From Isoetes taiwanensis (taxonomy: Eukaryota > Streptophyta > Lycopodiopsida > Isoetales > Isoetaceae): DNA of 64,000 nucleotides. A program made the translations under genes and the position numbers. Location of the stretch: the NCBI GenBank assembly GCA_021234155.1, contig JAJEKV010000002.1, forward strand, positions 21,479,726 through 21,543,725, written 5' to 3'. The notes under the pieces were generated by a model. The model saw only the letters and a program-made list of their open reading frames with translations, made no database searches and was not told where the DNA came from. Shown one piece after another: positions 35,703-46,628 of the stretch (positions within the stretch are counted from its first letter, which is position 1; the number at the start of each line of letters is the position of its first letter).

Positions 35703-36637
35703 GCCCTGAATGTTAGCCTGTGGAATGCTCATGGTTTACATCAGGCCAAGATCAATGCAACCTTTGATTGTTGGAAAGAAAAAGATATTTTAATCTTCAC
35801 AGAAACTTGGGAGCATCAATCGGATCACTCCACGATGTGCCCGGTTTTGTGCTAGTAGGGCTTTTGTGGAATGAGAAATCTGCGGGAGAGCAGCCGAGGT
35901 TATGGGGGGATCGCAATATACAGCAAAGTGCAAATTGCCTCTAGCATACACATTATATCAGAAGACAAGAACAGACAATACATATGGCTGCAAGTTAAGA
36001 CCAAAGGCAAGGATCTGTTTATGGCAGCATGCTATTTTGCTCCTCTGAGTGCTACTATATACCGCAGTAAAGAATTCAGCAGGGACGACCCTTTCCAGAG
36101 GCTTTGTGCAGACACCTTACAGTTCATGTCTCGAGGTGAAGTTTTCCTCCTCGGAGATTTCAATGCACGGACAAGTAGTGAGCAGTCCAAAACATATGTA
36201 GATGTGTCGGATGTTGGATGCGAGGAGATTGCAGAGCCATTATATAGTAGAAACTCAGAGGATAAAATATCTAACGAGATGGGTGACTTCTTGCTTGAGC
36301 TTTAACGACCGCCCGACTGAAAATTGTTAATGGCATCTCAAAATTTCCAGAGTCTGGAAGTTTCACTTGCATGAACCATTCAGGGGCGAGCGCCATTGAT
36401 TATCTACTGGCAAGTAGTTTGGACATGGTCCATGCATGTTATGTGGGCACAAAGATGCCAGAATCTGATCATATGCCCTTGCATGTCAAGCTGAAATCAA
36501 ACCATATTGTTGCTGCAACTGCACATCTCCCTTTCCACCCGAGATTGAAAATAAACTATAAACTAAACTGGCCATACAGGGTGCTAATAGAAGAAATGGT
36601 TGCTCAATTTATTTGGGCCGGACATGGTAAGTTCTGA
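35703..36637 (+). pseudogene. LINE B ORF2 endonuclease domain, frameshifted
   Basis: Apurinic-type endonuclease that nicks the target DNA. Motifs in order: NVSLWNAHGL, FTETWE, YGGIAIYSKVQIASS, YFAPLS, FLLGDFNARTS (36157-36180), SAIDYLLASS (36393-36420) and ESDHMPLHVKLKS (36458-36495). The frame changes near 35830-35870, near 36305 (stop after FLLEL) and near 36600, so the domain cannot be made as one protein as read. All catalytic motifs (N, E, D-x-N, D and SDH) are kept, so the breaks are few and recent or are sequence errors. Confidence 0.8.
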
Positions 36638-38882
36638 TGCCAAGCACTTCACAGATCTGATCCGCCAGGCTGCAGGGAAGGTGTTTGGTTTCACGAAGCA
36701 GTTTGTTTCGGGCAGACCATGTAATTCATGGTGGGATAATGAATGCAAACAAGCGAGATCCAAACTACCTTCTAGATGTATCAGGAAGCCCAGCTGGTAC
36801 AAAAAGCTCTTGAGAGCTAAGAAACGTTCATATCTCCAGGGTAAGCAGCTTGAGCTCACAGAACATTTGAAAGAATCGCCAAAGGCCTTTTGGAATCTGC
36901 TGAATAAGAAAAGTGACCAGCCTGCGCTTGATATGGATGCTCTGCTAAAAATGGTCCAAGATATTTATACAAAGAGTGAATCTGAAGGGATGCCAATAAT
37001 ATCTTTGGACGTTGATATTTTTTCTGAGGCTGATGTTAAAGAAGCTATTTCTGGCATGGAGAACAATAAGGCGCATGATTTGGATGGTTTGTGTATCGAA
37101 CTGTTCAAATGGGGAGGGGAAGGAACAATACATGTTTTGACACGCCTATTGAATATGGGTATGCGACAAGGGCTGCCAACTGAATGGAAAATGAATAGGG
37201 TGCATCCCATTCATAAATCTGGCGATAGAAACTCAGTGCATAATTATAGGACTATCCTAATTAGTAGCATATTCTCGAAGATCCTGGGTAGCCTATTGGA
37301 GAGTAAGTTAAATGCCTGGGCAGAGGAAAACATGAAACGCTCTATGTGCCAGGCTGGTTTTCGGGAGCATCATAATACACTTGATCATGCCATGACACTC
37401 AGGGTCCTGGTGGAAAAGGCGAAGACTCCAAATTCAGCACTGTATGTAGCATTTATCGATTTTGCTAAAGCCTTTGACACTGTGTCAAGAAGAGGATTGA
37501 GTGAAAGAATGATACAGCTTGCAGTTCCAGAGGAAATTAGATATGCAGTCTCCCAATTATATGCAGAGGTGTTAGTCAGATTGTCACATGAAATGGATAC
37601 GGTGGTCAAGAACACAATAGGCGTTCGTCAGGGCTGCCCGCTTTCTCCGACGTTATTTGGCCTTTTCATTGATGAATTGGATGAATGGATCAGAGCACGT
37701 TCATTATCAGGGACCAGGTTAGGCTCTTATGTTCTTCAATTGCTGTTATACGCTGATGATGTGGTGCTGTTAGCCAATAGAAAACAAGTGCTTCAAGCTC
37801 ATTTAGATCATCTGCGGCTGTTTTGTGAGGCGAAGCAAATGACAGTGAATATTGCAAAGTCTAAAATTATGATCTTTGGCACAAGAGACAAGCCAGCATT
37901 CTTATACCAAGAACAAGAAATCGAGATAGTGGAGAGTTATAAATATCTCGGTATTGACTTCTCTGCAAGGTATAACTGGAAAGAATGTGTAAAGAGGAGA
38001 GCTACAGGAGGGAAATCAGCTTTGTACAGCATGCAAGCCAAATGCTCCAAAATATCCCTCCATGATTGGGCACTAAAGAAAAAGCTTTTTAAATCCCTGG
38101 TTCAACCTGTGCTGCTGTATGGAGTGCCGGTCTGGGGGCCGACCATCTCTGCAAGGCTTTGGGGGCAGATTGAAGCAGTCCAGAAGCTGTTCTTGCGTGA
38201 AGAATTGGGCGTCAAAATTCAAACACCGTATGCAATAATATTGGCAGAAGCAGGTATGTTTCCTTTGGAATTAGAAGCATTATATCAAACCATCAATTTT
38301 GTCAACAGGATTCGTGGGCAATCCCATGATCGCTTGTCTCATCAAGCCATGATGGCTTCTGAGCAACAAGGATGGATGCACGATGTCATGCAATGGGCTA
38401 GTAGATGGGGGGTGCAGGCGAGCAATTGGCCAGATTGTAAAACGGATGCCCGAACACTGGTAGAAAGGCTAGCAATAGGAAGATTATGGGAGAATCCTGG
38501 CAGCAGGATGAGACATTACAGTCTTAATGTGAACCCAATGCAAGAATATAAGCACCAGGGATACTTGCTGGCTGACATTCCAAGATCCATGAAGCATATC
38601 ATTGCCCGCTACCGGACCAGCTCACACAGGTTGGAAGTGGAAACAGGTAGATGGTATAAGATTCCAATGGAAGATCGGATCTGCAAATTGTGTGAAACTG
38701 GCAGTATTGAGGATGAAGATCATGTGTTTATTCATTGTCCGGCATATAGTGATATCCGAACTAGATCTAATTTCCAGTTTTTTAATTTCCAAGCATTGTT
38801 TTCGTTACCTTATTATAGTGTAGGACAGTATATTAAGACGGTGGACTCACACCGTAGCTTATTGCTCCAGATCTTATGTTAA
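36600..38882 (+). CDS. LINE B ORF2 reverse transcriptase and C-terminal zinc finger (open part)
   Basis: An open frame of 760 codons with no good ATG at its beginning; it is the downstream part of ORF2 after the frameshift near 36600. RT motifs: KAHDLDGLCIELFKWG, RTILISSIFSKILGSLLESK, QAGFREHHNTLDH, AFIDFAKAFDTVSRRG, GVRQGCPLSPTLFGLFIDEL, and the catalytic box LLLYADDVVLLAN (37741-37780). The C-terminal KYLGIDF and LVQPVLLYGVPVWGP region follows, then CKLCETGSIEDEDHVFIHC (C-x2-C...H-x4-C, 38684-38740). The element primes reverse transcription at the endonuclease nick. All RT active-site residues are present. Confidence 0.9.
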   Translation: MLNLFGPDMVSSDAKHFTDLIRQAAGKVFGFTKQFVSGRPCNSWWDNECKQARSKLPSRCIRKPSWYKKLLRAKKRSYLQGKQLELTEHLKESPKAFWNLLNKKSDQPALDMDALLKMVQDIYTKSESEGMPIISLDVDIFSEADVKEAISGMENNKAHDLDGLCIELFKWGGEGTIHVLTRLLNMGMRQGLPTEWKMNRVHPIHKSGDRNSVHNYRTILISSIFSKILGSLLESKLNAWAEENMKRSMCQAGFREHHNTLDHAMTLRVLVEKAKTPNSALYVAFIDFAKAFDTVSRRGLSERMIQLAVPEEIRYAVSQLYAEVLVRLSHEMDTVVKNTIGVRQGCPLSPTLFGLFIDELDEWIRARSLSGTRLGSYVLQLLLYADDVVLLANRKQVLQAHLDHLRLFCEAKQMTVNIAKSKIMIFGTRDKPAFLYQEQEIEIVESYKYLGIDFSARYNWKECVKRRATGGKSALYSMQAKCSKISLHDWALKKKLFKSLVQPVLLYGVPVWGPTISARLWGQIEAVQKLFLREELGVKIQTPYAIILAEAGMFPLELEALYQTINFVNRIRGQSHDRLSHQAMMASEQQGWMHDVMQWASRWGVQASNWPDCKTDARTLVERLAIGRLWENPGSRMRHYSLNVNPMQEYKHQGYLLADIPRSMKHIIARYRTSSHRLEVETGRWYKIPMEDRICKLCETGSIEDEDHVFIHCPAYSDIRTRSNFQFFNFQALFSLPYYSVGQYIKTVDSHRSLLLQILC

Positions 38883-38951
38883 CATGTACTAAGTGCTCCA
38901 TGGCCTTTTAGGGCCCAAGAGAGCTAGATCAAATAATAATAATAATAATAT

Positions 38952-40596
38952 TCCTAGGCCAGAGTTCATAATCAAACAGCTTTCTTGCTTCTATTGCAAT
39001 CGCAGATGGAAAGATAGTTATGATCCCAAACAATTTGGCAGAAGCTACGATAACTTCTTATAGATGCTGTATAAAAATGCAACAAACTACAGACAACAAT
39101 GTTCTAAGTAATATCACAAGATTCTTTTGTTGTTTTGTGGTTTTGTTGTTCTAAACTATGATCAGTTCCTGCATTGACTTTGGCCAGTATTGGCAAACTT
39201 GAATATTTCAGATATTATGGACTGCCATAAGCAAGAGGATATAAGGCTGCTTAGGTGAATTCTACAAGGTAATAGGGATGGCGCTGCTGATATTATTGAT
39301 CTATAGCTTCTGCGTTACGTTGCAATGCCACACCATTTTATCATCCCCTCATGATACAATTTCTGGGCCTATACAAACAATAGATGTTTCTGAGATGCTT
39401 TGCTGGGATTTGGCCATATGCCATCATGGGAGTGCTAAATTGGTTCAGTGGCTTTTGTGAAGAGATTCAGTATGCCATCCTATCCTTTGTTTTTTACTGC
39501 GAAGCCAAGGATAAGGATTGAGGCGGCCTTCTGGTATTTCTTTTCATTGTCTTCTGCAATTATTGGAGAGCTTTTCATTATCATTAAGTAGCTCACCTTT
39601 TTGCAGTTTGTGTTGCCAATTGCATGCTGGGACAACAGTTTGAAGAGGGAAGAGGCAGCAACCACTTTGTAAACAAAGCTGGTATTGTTCCTGACTTTTT
39701 CTTATCTATAACATAGTTTATTGTTTTTTGAAGGCCGAGAATGATCACAAACGTACCTTTCATAAAAAGAAGACTGCTTTGGGGATCTGCTTACTTGCAC
39801 AATTGGAGCATGTTGCAGGGTAGAGTTTCAAAGCAAACAACAAAGGTTTGTATGCTTTGTCAAGTATTAAATGTTTTATATATGTTTTATTAGGAGAGGG
39901 ATTATTTCAAACTCCAATCTCATGGCAACAAATCTATGTAGCTAAAGCTAATGGTATGTCTTTGAGACTGTCATAGGGCAGTGTGAGCTTGAGCTCTTAG
40001 AATTTATTGACTCTCATTCTATTCTGTATGAAATATAATATTATGAGAGAATTATCTACCAAAGCGAGCAAGGCTGGGATGTTCTTTGCGTTATAAGATG
40101 TGTTTATGCAAAATGATGCATATGTTTATGTTCCGGAATATTTTAGTGCTTTTATCATGTGCTTGGATGTGGGAGACAAGAAAATGCTGATAAGTTCTTG
40201 AGGTAGAAGAATCTTACAAATTTGTAAACTTTGTACTTTGTTATCCTTGCTTTTGCAGGTTATCCATGAACTCAATGTGGACTAATTCCTTTTTGATAAA
40301 TTGTAACTCCATCAGCAGCTGTTCCAGAGATGAGGACTCTATTTTCTATATATTCGGTTCATTTTAAATTCCCAGTGTATTTGATTTTCATTCCAAATAA
40401 TCTCTTTTAAATAGTCGAGAAGCTCAAAAAAGTTGCTTCTTTCAAAATTCAACTGCTGGAGGTTGTTGATGCAGGAGTTTGATAGGTACATATGTGTTTC
40501 TTGCAAATTTTACTACTATGTTTGGAATGTTTCAAATGTGGCTGCACAGGAAAATGCAGATGCACGTTCTATATGTGGGTTCTATATGAGTGACAT
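38952..40596. other. Helitron interior, no gene called
   Basis: AT-rich sequence with short exon-like stretches, for example AENDHKRTFHKKKTALGICL at about 39733, preceded by an AG. None extends into a recognisable protein. They could be captured exons. Confidence 0.35.
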
Positions 40597-42382
40597 AGAA
40601 GGTGCAACCCTTTCTTACCTTTAACCATCAGGCAGCTTCTATCAATGCCATCTGTATATTTGGAGATATTATGAGATCCATAGCCAGCAAAGTTAGAAGG
40701 TGCAACCCCTTTCTGGCCTAAAACTATAGGACATATTCTATCAATGCCATCTGTATATTTGGAGATATTAGCAGATCTATAGCCAGAAAAGTGAGAAGGC
40801 GGTTGGAGACTTTATTAAATGTACTGGAAAAATTAACAAGTGCCTCTGTTGCCTCCCCCTGCAGTCCAAGAGTCATAGATACAATGTTGTTCAAGCTTGA
40901 GACATTTTTTGCATGCAATACATACATCTCTTCCTGCTAAAAAATTTCAAGATAACCATGAGCTTGAAGATTATCCAACTTGCTTGAGACATTACTCTGC
41001 AATTCTCTTCCTACCAGCAACGTACTTATATGGAGCAGTTTGCGTCTCTAGATAATGGCACATGATTTACTCAAAAAGGGAATGGTGCTTATATAGAATG
41101 GTCTATGTCTCTAGATAACAAGCAGTCTAGGGCTCATTAACAAGCAAGGATTCCACTTTTACTTAGGGAATGGTGAACAAGTCCATTCCACGATAGACAT
41201 CCATCGAGGGCTTAATAACAAGCGAGGCAATGAACAAATGTTACAAACGAGGGCTTAATAACAAGCGAGGCAATGAACAAATGTTACAACAAATGAACAC
41301 GATACCTTTATAAACATCACATGTTAACATTTCTTTTTCTATCTAGATTTCATGGAACTTTGTTTTGCCAAAAACACATCCGTTAGGCCATATGTTCGAT
41401 AGCCCACTAACAAATTAACAAATAATTCTTTTCTAGCCTTCAAGGGGAGTACTAAAGTGTAAAGTTATGGTAGAATTTTACCTTCAAAATATTGAACAAT
41501 AAACCACATTTGGCTTCTCCTACGTGTCCTTTCTACTTTTTGGATAAAAAAGATCGCATAGAGTCATTAAATATAAGTGCAAAGCTTGCTATCTATTACC
41601 ACATTTTTCTACGTTTGTCCTTTTTGTTGTCGCTTCTAGATGTTTGAATACAAGATATACGCTCAACGGAAAATCATAAAACCTCATGGACAAATAAGTA
41701 AATTTAAGGTGACCTAACATAAAGCATCCTCCAAAAACTATGCAGCTTGAAGCATCCATTACACTTCAACAGAAAATCATAAAACCCCATGAACCCACAA
41801 ATTTAAGGTGACCTAACATAAAGCATCCTCCAAAAGCTATGCAGCTTGAAGCATCCATTGCACAAATCATAACATCATAATCTTTAATATTTTTAACATT
41901 ATATTTCTTAACATTATGTATTTTCCAATTGTAGCGATACATCTCCTCCCTCCCTTTCGTGCAATTACCACAATACAAAGTTTGGAGCTCTTTAATAACA
42001 CAATGGTCAATCTCTCTTTTTACTTAGTCTTTGTGGTTAATCATGTCCATTTTATAAAATGCTATTCTAGGAAATGCTTATCTCCCTTAACCTATGTATC
42101 CCTTTGTTTCCTCTGAAATATAGCTACGTATTGTAAGTATGTCTACAACTTCATGGTTGACGCATAGAATCATACTTATGCTCAGATAGGACATTATTGC
42201 AAAACAAAACACTATTCCCAAGGCATGAATGCTACTCATGTTCCTTTATACCCGATGTAAATGCCACCTAAAATTCTCAGAATCATACTTATGCTCGGAT
42301 AGAACATTATTGCAAAACAAAACACTATTCCCAAGGCATGAATGCTACTCATGTTCCTTTATACCCGATGTAAATGCCACCT
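40597..42382. repeat. Cluster of four local tandem duplications in the Helitron
   Basis: Direct doublets: 40597-40801 (offset 98, landmark ATCAATGCCATCTGTATATT), 41205-41289 (offset 43, GAGGGCTTAATAACAAGCGA), 41663-41861 (offset about 102, GGTGACCTAACATAAAGC) and 42166-42382 (offset 113, AGAATCATACTTATGCTC). Each is two copies only, with a few mismatches. Such doublets may record replication slippage or repair during rolling-circle transposition. Confidence 0.85.
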
Positions 42383-42447
42383 TTACGTAACTAAATGACC
42401 AATTCCATCCAACCAAATGCTTCGCATTAACTTAGATTTATACCTAT

Positions 42448-42476
42448 GCCCGGCAACGCCGGGCACCCGTTACTAG
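42448..42476 (+). other. Helitron 3' terminal hairpin and CTAG end
   Basis: Stem GCCCGGC (42448-42454), loop AAC, stem GCCGGGC (42458-42464), then ACCCGTTA and CTAG. This is the classic palindrome-then-CTRR terminator of Helitron rolling-circle transposition; the next base is T as expected. Confidence 0.95.
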
Positions 42477-44312
42477 TTATATTAAATTTCACTTCTCAAA
42501 CGAATAGCAAGCTATGCCAAGAAAAGCCATTCAAAGCAAAAGCAGCCAATAATATTGAATGTGGTGATAATCTGCCAGTATGGTTAATGTTATGTTTAAT
42601 GCCAATCCATAGCACTGAGGCAATCTGTAGTGGCTTGCCACCTTGTTTATTCGCGTCTTTGCATTGTATCATGTATTACTTTAAGTGTTATTAATAAAGT
42701 TTGACGCCCTTTAAAAAATAATATAGAACAATAGATAAAGAAATCATTTTTGCCAATGGTATTTGGTGTTTTTGTGTATTCATGTGGCTATTGTGATTGT
42801 TGGCAATGTTATTAAGTTGTTTGGCCATCATTTGGATAATATGCATTCATATCTCATGCTATAGATTAATCTATGGTGTATTTTGCCATTTGATTTAGGG
42901 TACTGTTATCTCTATACATTTGGTAGTTTGAATTAGGGTTATGGAGGTAGCGGTCAGCATTCCAAATTATGTTCTTTGCCAATGAACAAGATTTAGCTAT
43001 TAGAACAAATTTTTTGTTTCCAGTGTATTTTGTATTAGTTTCTCAATTGTAATCAAGCCACTATATTTTTGTATCCTACATAGAAATTGGCTCAATTCTA
43101 AAAGGAATCCCCAAGGATGTAAATATATTATTATGAGAAAAACTCAAGATACGTCAAGGAAAACTGTACTATGGGGAATAAAGTGTAAACTGAGGATTAA
43201 GACCATTGAATTCCCCTTTTTTCTGATTTCCTTAGGCCAATTTAGTTGTGGCTCTCTTTCCTTCATTCAAATGGCACCAACAAGCCAATAAGTGCTTCTG
43301 GTAGTTTTTCTAGTACTTGGGCTAAGTTGCGAAGCCAAGCTTTTTATTTGACTATTGGCTATTAGGTGGTTCCATTTGGGAACAAGGAGATTGGGTTTCT
43401 ATTCTATTCAAGGACCTAGATGTGGATGAGGGAGGGCCCACATCCTAATTGCCTTCAACGTCTCCTATGGAAAATCATTCCTGAAAGGGAATGCTCCAAG
43501 ATTCTAGAGATCCTGGTCGGGCTTAATATACATACAACTAGGATCTGAACAAGATGTTGCTTGGGCTCCAAAACCACTTAAACTGGTGGTGGAAAGTTGT
43601 GACGCTATCGCTAGCCGGAAGGATCGCAGTTACAAAGCCGCATTGAGCAGTATTCATATATATGTATCATCACTGTTAATTGCTCCCCCAGATAAGGCGC
43701 ACAAGATGGAAGCAACGGTTATGAACTTTGTCTAGGGGGGCAATGAGGAAGGCGCCGTTGTGTAAGAGGGCAAAAGAAGAAGAAGGTATAGGCATGGTAG
43801 ACATAGTCCTACAGAGCAAAATACTCATGGCAAAGTTTATTCGGAATATCCTAGAAGAAAAGGTGGTTACAACTCAGAAGTTAGGCCATGCTAATGTCGT
43901 GCAGACATAATAAAGTATCGATACAAGTTGCCCTTCCATGCGTCCTTCAATGGTTTAAGACCATGCACCAATGCTTCCCCTTTCTTGAAAAGGCTTACTC
44001 GTGGCATGGAAAACAGTGAAGAAATTGTTCACATTAAGTAGCAATGGTTTGGACGCTACGACCACACCTCCATGATGGATTACAGATAGTTTTCATAACA
44101 AAAACACGGACCTCTTGCAATAGTAGCATATGCTAGAGTGGTAAGAAGATGGATCAATTCAGGTATAAGTTGCTACTCGTCTTGGTACAAGATAGATCGC
44201 TTATGTGGATGGGCAGAATTTAAAAATGAATTTGAGCTGCAACATTATGATAGAGCAATGTGGGGATGTATAGCAAGAATTCTACCAGATCACATGCATA
44301 CCATAGGGAATA
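42477..44312 (+). pseudogene. LINE family C, RT C-terminal half (copy 2), interrupted by the chromovirus
   Basis: Nearly identical to 6774-8623. Coding traces (EEEGIGMVDIVLQSKILMAK at 43780; ELQHYDRAMWG at 44235) carry on across the chromovirus insertion: the frame resumes at 57522 with NKPWIPHPSLQTGPFVRSTY and then reaches the zf-RVT at 57631. So this copy shows the original order of LINE C. The first 900 bases have no readable protein. Confidence 0.75.
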
Positions 44313-45876
44313 TGTGACGTTCCAGCACAGTATACGGTCCCAGAACGTATACTGTACTGCCTCGTCACGCGTACACGCCACTCCGACCGACGTGTACGCC
44401 GACGGATAGCCAGGTAAGTAGCCCTAGGGGCAACTTGCTAGGTATGTTCACATGTTATTAATGTGCACTTATGCACATTAATGTGGGCACACTTTTCCAT
44501 GTAGACACATTTTGCCACCTAGCCATTAATGGCAAGTGGGCCCTTTCCAATTATCCCACATGCCAAAAAGGGATAATTGGAAACCCTAGCCCTAAACCCA
44601 TGTCTATTTAGGGTAGGAAAACCCTAGCTTGCTAGTTTTTCGTCCTTAGGGTTTTAGAGCTCTGTTTTGGCTGCCCCAGGAGCCAAAACCACCTCGAGCA
44701 GCTGCCCAAGAGAATTTGCGCCATCGGGTTTCCACGAATTCGATCGGCTCGGCGGGGATGGTTGAACTTCAGTCGGGAGGAGCCACCCAGGGGATCGGTA
44801 TTTGGTCAATTTAATAGCTTAAACCGTCTTCTAGTCATAGAACCGGTAAGTTTAGACTATTAAATTGCCCATAGTAGCTATCTAGATCTTAGATCTGGGA
44901 CACTAACTAAAGAACCTAACTCTATGATTTAGATTAGATCTAGTTCTTTAGTTCTTACGTGATGTATATGGATGATGTATCTTTGGAACTCCTTGTATTG
45001 GGAAGGGGTAGAGGCCCTAAGGCTTGTAGTTGATGCTCCTAGAGTAGCCTCTCTAGCACCTTTGTAGATTCGGCTGTGTACAAGAACCACACACGGTTGT
45101 GGGTGAAGGGGACAGGCCTGGCTAAGAAGGAGGTTCATGTCGACTCTTGAGCGATCCCTACGGTGTGTAAAGCCTACCAGGGGAACATTGTGACTAGGTC
45201 TAATGGCTCACCACCGAGTGCGGGTGAGGCATGGGCTCGACACACCCGTGAAGTGGTGTACACTTTCCGATTGGGTTGGTCGAATCTGGGCGATGGTCCT
45301 CTAGTCACCTTGAGTCGGCATGTAGATCTGACGGAGGAGTGATCCCTACCGCCCCATCGAACCGGGAGGATGAGTCGGGGAATAGCCCTTCCGGCTATGC
45401 ATCCGTGAACTCTGATCGAGGTCCCGACACTTTTCAGCCTACTCGCAAAGTGTGCACCGGGGGGGCGGATGGAGTGGACAACCCTATGCCATGTTCTCAT
45501 GCCGCCAACTCCATTGCCATGAATTGCATGCGCCATGAACTCTAGAGGCCCAAGCCGTCGGTCCTCCCTTGAGTGCGAGCCTTGGGTAGGATTCCCTATG
45601 TGATGTGCTAACCGGTGTCTATGCGGATGTTGATATACCACCCATACGGGTGGCTGGAGGATACATTTGTGTACTTGACATGTATGTTTACGCCTTCCTT
45701 GACTAGGTAGGCCCGAGGGAGGCGGGGTAGAATGACACCTTCACTCTTCCCACTTTGGGACTCGTTACGGCAGTGCGGTGATATGTGGAGGGCCCGTATC
45801 GACATGTAGGCTGGTGTGGGGAAGAACTCTGTTTGTATCTGCGGTGAGCACCGTTACACGCAGTAGGGGCGTCACA
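44313..45876 (+). repeat. 5' LTR (1564 bp)
   Basis: Pairs with the 3' LTR along its whole length. A run of AACCCTAGCCCTAAACCCATG then TCTATTTAGGG near 44585-44615 could be the core promoter region. Compared with the 3' LTR it has lost almost all CAG/CTG trinucleotides in the second half: CTCAGCAGG becomes CTCGGCGGGG and ACACCTGG becomes ACACACGG. The first 60 bp differ more than the rest. Confidence 0.95.
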
Positions 45877-45877
45877 A

Positions 45878-45888
45878 TGGTATCGAGC
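45878..45888 (+). other. Primer-binding site for initiator methionine tRNA
   Basis: TGGTATCGAGC starts one base after the LTR. The usual plant sequence is TGGTATCAGAGC; the version here lacks CA at a CAG site, the same kind of change seen throughout the element, so the true site may be the usual one. Confidence 0.85.
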
Positions 45889-46431
45889 AATGTTCTTGGA
45901 GACCAAGAGCAAAAGCAGCCATGTTCGATAATCTTGACTTGATAGGATCCTCAAGCCTCGAAAAGTGGGAAAATTTTTCTCATTTTTGTAGTTATGCTAA
46001 GCTAGTAACAATTATTTTTAATTGGAATTTGATAAGATTAAAAAAGAATAAGCCCAAAATTTTCCAAGTGAGGTGGTCTCACATTTCCGGTGTGAGAACT
46101 AAATTTTAGTTTTGAGCGAGGTAAATTTCGTGAGACATCAAGCCAAAAACACCAAAACATGATGAATTTGAGAAAAGTAATGTGGTAAGGCTAGTTCTAA
46201 GTAGGAATTAATTAGAATAGCATGTTTTAATTACCTAAATAACCTAGCAATGTACGAGATCTCACAGCTCGCGCCTGGTCTAAAAACTAAACTTTAGTTT
46301 TGAAGCGAGGCGCAAAGTTTGTGGAGACCAATAGCTAGAAAAAGTCGAAATAAGTGTAGATTTTAACTAAGTAGGTGCCTTAGCATGTTAAATAGAGCAA
46401 CTTCGAACTTTGACCTAAAAATTTCCCAAGC

Positions 46432-46440
46432 TATAAATAG
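46432..46440 (+). promoter_or_regulatory. Internal TATA box 1
   Basis: TATAAATAG, followed 40-50 bp later by CCTAGAAATCCGCTC and about 100 bp later by an ATG (46542) in a strong plant start context (AAGCATGG). Shared architecture with the second box supports a real promoter. Confidence 0.5.
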
Positions 46441-46541
46441 ATGTAAACCCCCCCTCATTTTCTCGTCCCAGCCCTAGAAATCCGCTCTTCCCCACTTAGG
46501 CGATCTTTGGGCGATTTTACCCGATTGACGATCCGTAAAGC

Positions 46542-46628
46542 ATGGCCCGAACCAAACAGACCGCCCAGAAGCGCCGCCAGCGAAACCACCGGGGCCACGA
46601 GGTGAGATCATTCGACAGAGATGCTTAG
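46542..46628 (+). CDS. Short frame with histone H3 tail-like N-terminus
   Basis: The ATG at 46542 opens a 28-codon frame starting MARTKQTAQKRRQ and ending at TAG 46626. Residues after Met match histone H3 positions 1-7 and 9 (A1 R2 T3 K4 Q5 T6 A7, then Q8 for R8, and K9). Nothing after position 9 resembles H3, so this is not a captured H3 gene. The stop may be an artefact, because the downstream region stays rich in charged residues in other frames. It lies under TATA box 1 and two hairpins. If made, Met removal would expose an H3-like tail with K4 and K9 that chromatin readers or modifiers could bind; that function is inference. Confidence 0.5.
   Translation: MARTKQTAQKRRQRNHRGHEVRSFDRDA

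Larger units (their letters stand above)
34950..38951 (+). mobile_element. LINE family B, nearly complete, inserted in the Helitron
   Basis: Order is ORF1 (35076-35693), endonuclease (35703-36637) and RT with C-terminal finger (to 38882). The 3' UTR has GGCCTTTTAGGGCCCAAGAG, a small inverted repeat shared with the truncated copy at 26.4 kb, and the tail is (AAT)n at 38928-38951. The 5' boundary is not exactly known. This is the best preserved retroelement in the window. Confidence 0.85.
32926..42476 (+). mobile_element. Helitron, 9551 bp, non-autonomous as read
   Basis: Starts TCTATTGTTTAAATTTGG directly after an A and ends with a GC-rich hairpin, eight bases and CTAG directly before a T. 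Copy 1 has AGAAA-TTATATT uninterrupted (between 6773 and 6774), which is the empty A/T site expected for Helitron rolling-circle transposition, without target duplication. No Rep (HUH) or helicase frame was found. Nearly half of the interior is a LINE B (34950-38951), and the rest has exon-like pieces and short tandem duplications. A related 5' end is at 60890. Replication proteins would have to come from another copy. Confidence 0.9.

Noticed and set aside
32926-42476. Helitron Rep/helicase gene
   Set aside because: No HUH or helicase motif could be read in any frame; the only large frames belong to LINE B.
46542-46628. A genuine histone H3 gene fragment
   Set aside because: Similarity stops after residue 9; the following KRRQRNHRG is not H3, so capture of an H3 gene is unlikely.
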